Shown here: positions 5,197-5,254 of the stretch, piece by piece
Position numbering within the stretch: the stretch's first letter is position 1
Layout of the letters: every line of letters starts with the position of its first letter
From: VBAS01 sp964581455
GTDB lineage: Bacteria > Bacteroidota > Bacteroidia > Chitinophagales > Chitinophagaceae
DNA length: 5,254 nucleotides
Reading direction: 5' to 3'
NCBI GenBank assembly: GCA_964581455.1
Contig: CAZOOT010000175.1
Location: 1-5,254 of the forward strand
The notes under the pieces: generated by a model
Databases searched by the model: none
Told to the model about the DNA's origin: nothing
Seen by the model: the letters and a program-made list of their open reading frames with translations, nothing else
Made by a program: the position numbers and the translations under genes

Positions 5197-5254
5197 TACC
5201 GTTATAGCCAATGGTAAAAAAACGACATAGCAATCTCGGACAGACACGAGTAAA

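Larger units (their letters stand above)
4524..5254. other. Gene-poor, repeat-rich right flank
   Basis: About 730 bases carry no gene I can support. Overlapping open frames exist on both strands (for example plus 4598-4816 and 4698-5093, minus 4498-4773), but they conflict with one another, lack recognisable domains and partly read through the structured repeat. The stretch holds a copy of the 45-nt repeat within a long hairpin (4863-4941), a near-direct repeat (CTACGCTTCCGGGACACA at 4941-4958 and CTGCTTCGTTGGACACA at 4961-4977) and an imperfect inverted repeat (5145-5196) followed by CCGTTATAGCCAATGG. No clear terminator for the plus-strand gene cluster was found here. Confidence 0.5.

Noticed and set aside
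5211..5254. Start of a gene running off the right edge (ATGGTAAAAAAACGACAT)
   Set aside because: Fourteen codons are open to the end, but the ATG belongs to the GTTATAGCCAATGGT palindrome and there is too little sequence to judge.

Overview
This window is AT-rich DNA that looks like a member of the Bacteroidota, probably near the Chitinophagaceae. The reasons are the lack of strong Shine-Dalgarno sequences, a TAnnTTTG-like promoter element, the protein family styles (a Bacteroidota-type Crp/Fnr regulator and a MscS channel with a divergent beta domain) and the composition of the intergenic repeats. The taxonomic call is an inference. It is also consistent with my unverified recollection of similar intergenic repeat sequences in that group.

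Layout. Positions 1-330 hold no convincing gene. They contain one copy of a 45-nt repeat and a terminator-like hairpin. A Crp/Fnr-family regulator is on the minus strand (331-1017). It diverges from a plus-strand cluster of five closely spaced genes: a single-span membrane protein with a periplasmic Cache-like sensor domain (1099-1698), a MscS mechanosensitive channel (1707-2606), a baeRF family 3 (bacterial archaeo-eukaryotic release-factor-like) protein (2627-3703), a small lipoprotein (3763-4188) and a LapA/DUF1049 two-span membrane protein (4189-4413). A possible sixth, very small ORF (4410-4523) overlaps the LapA stop by ATGA. The last ~730 bases have no supportable gene. They hold the second copy of the 45-nt repeat, here inside a long imperfect hairpin, and another imperfect inverted repeat followed by a GTTATAGCC sequence.

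How the parts may work together. The 81-bp divergent intergenic region carries a near-perfect 22-bp palindrome with core TTGA-N6-TCAA. This is the spacing and half-site expected for an FNR-type dimer. The regulator next to it keeps the Glu and Arg of the recognition helix that read the GA of such half-sites. The palindrome lies about 40 bp upstream of the transcription start inferred for the cluster, the position of class II activation. The simplest model is a regulator that controls its own gene and switches on an envelope and translation stress cluster. In this model the sensor and LapA proteins would modify or monitor the membrane around the MscS channel, while the baeRF protein acts on ribosomes in the cytoplasm. 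The direct evidence is gene order, spacing and the palindrome; the functional link is inference.
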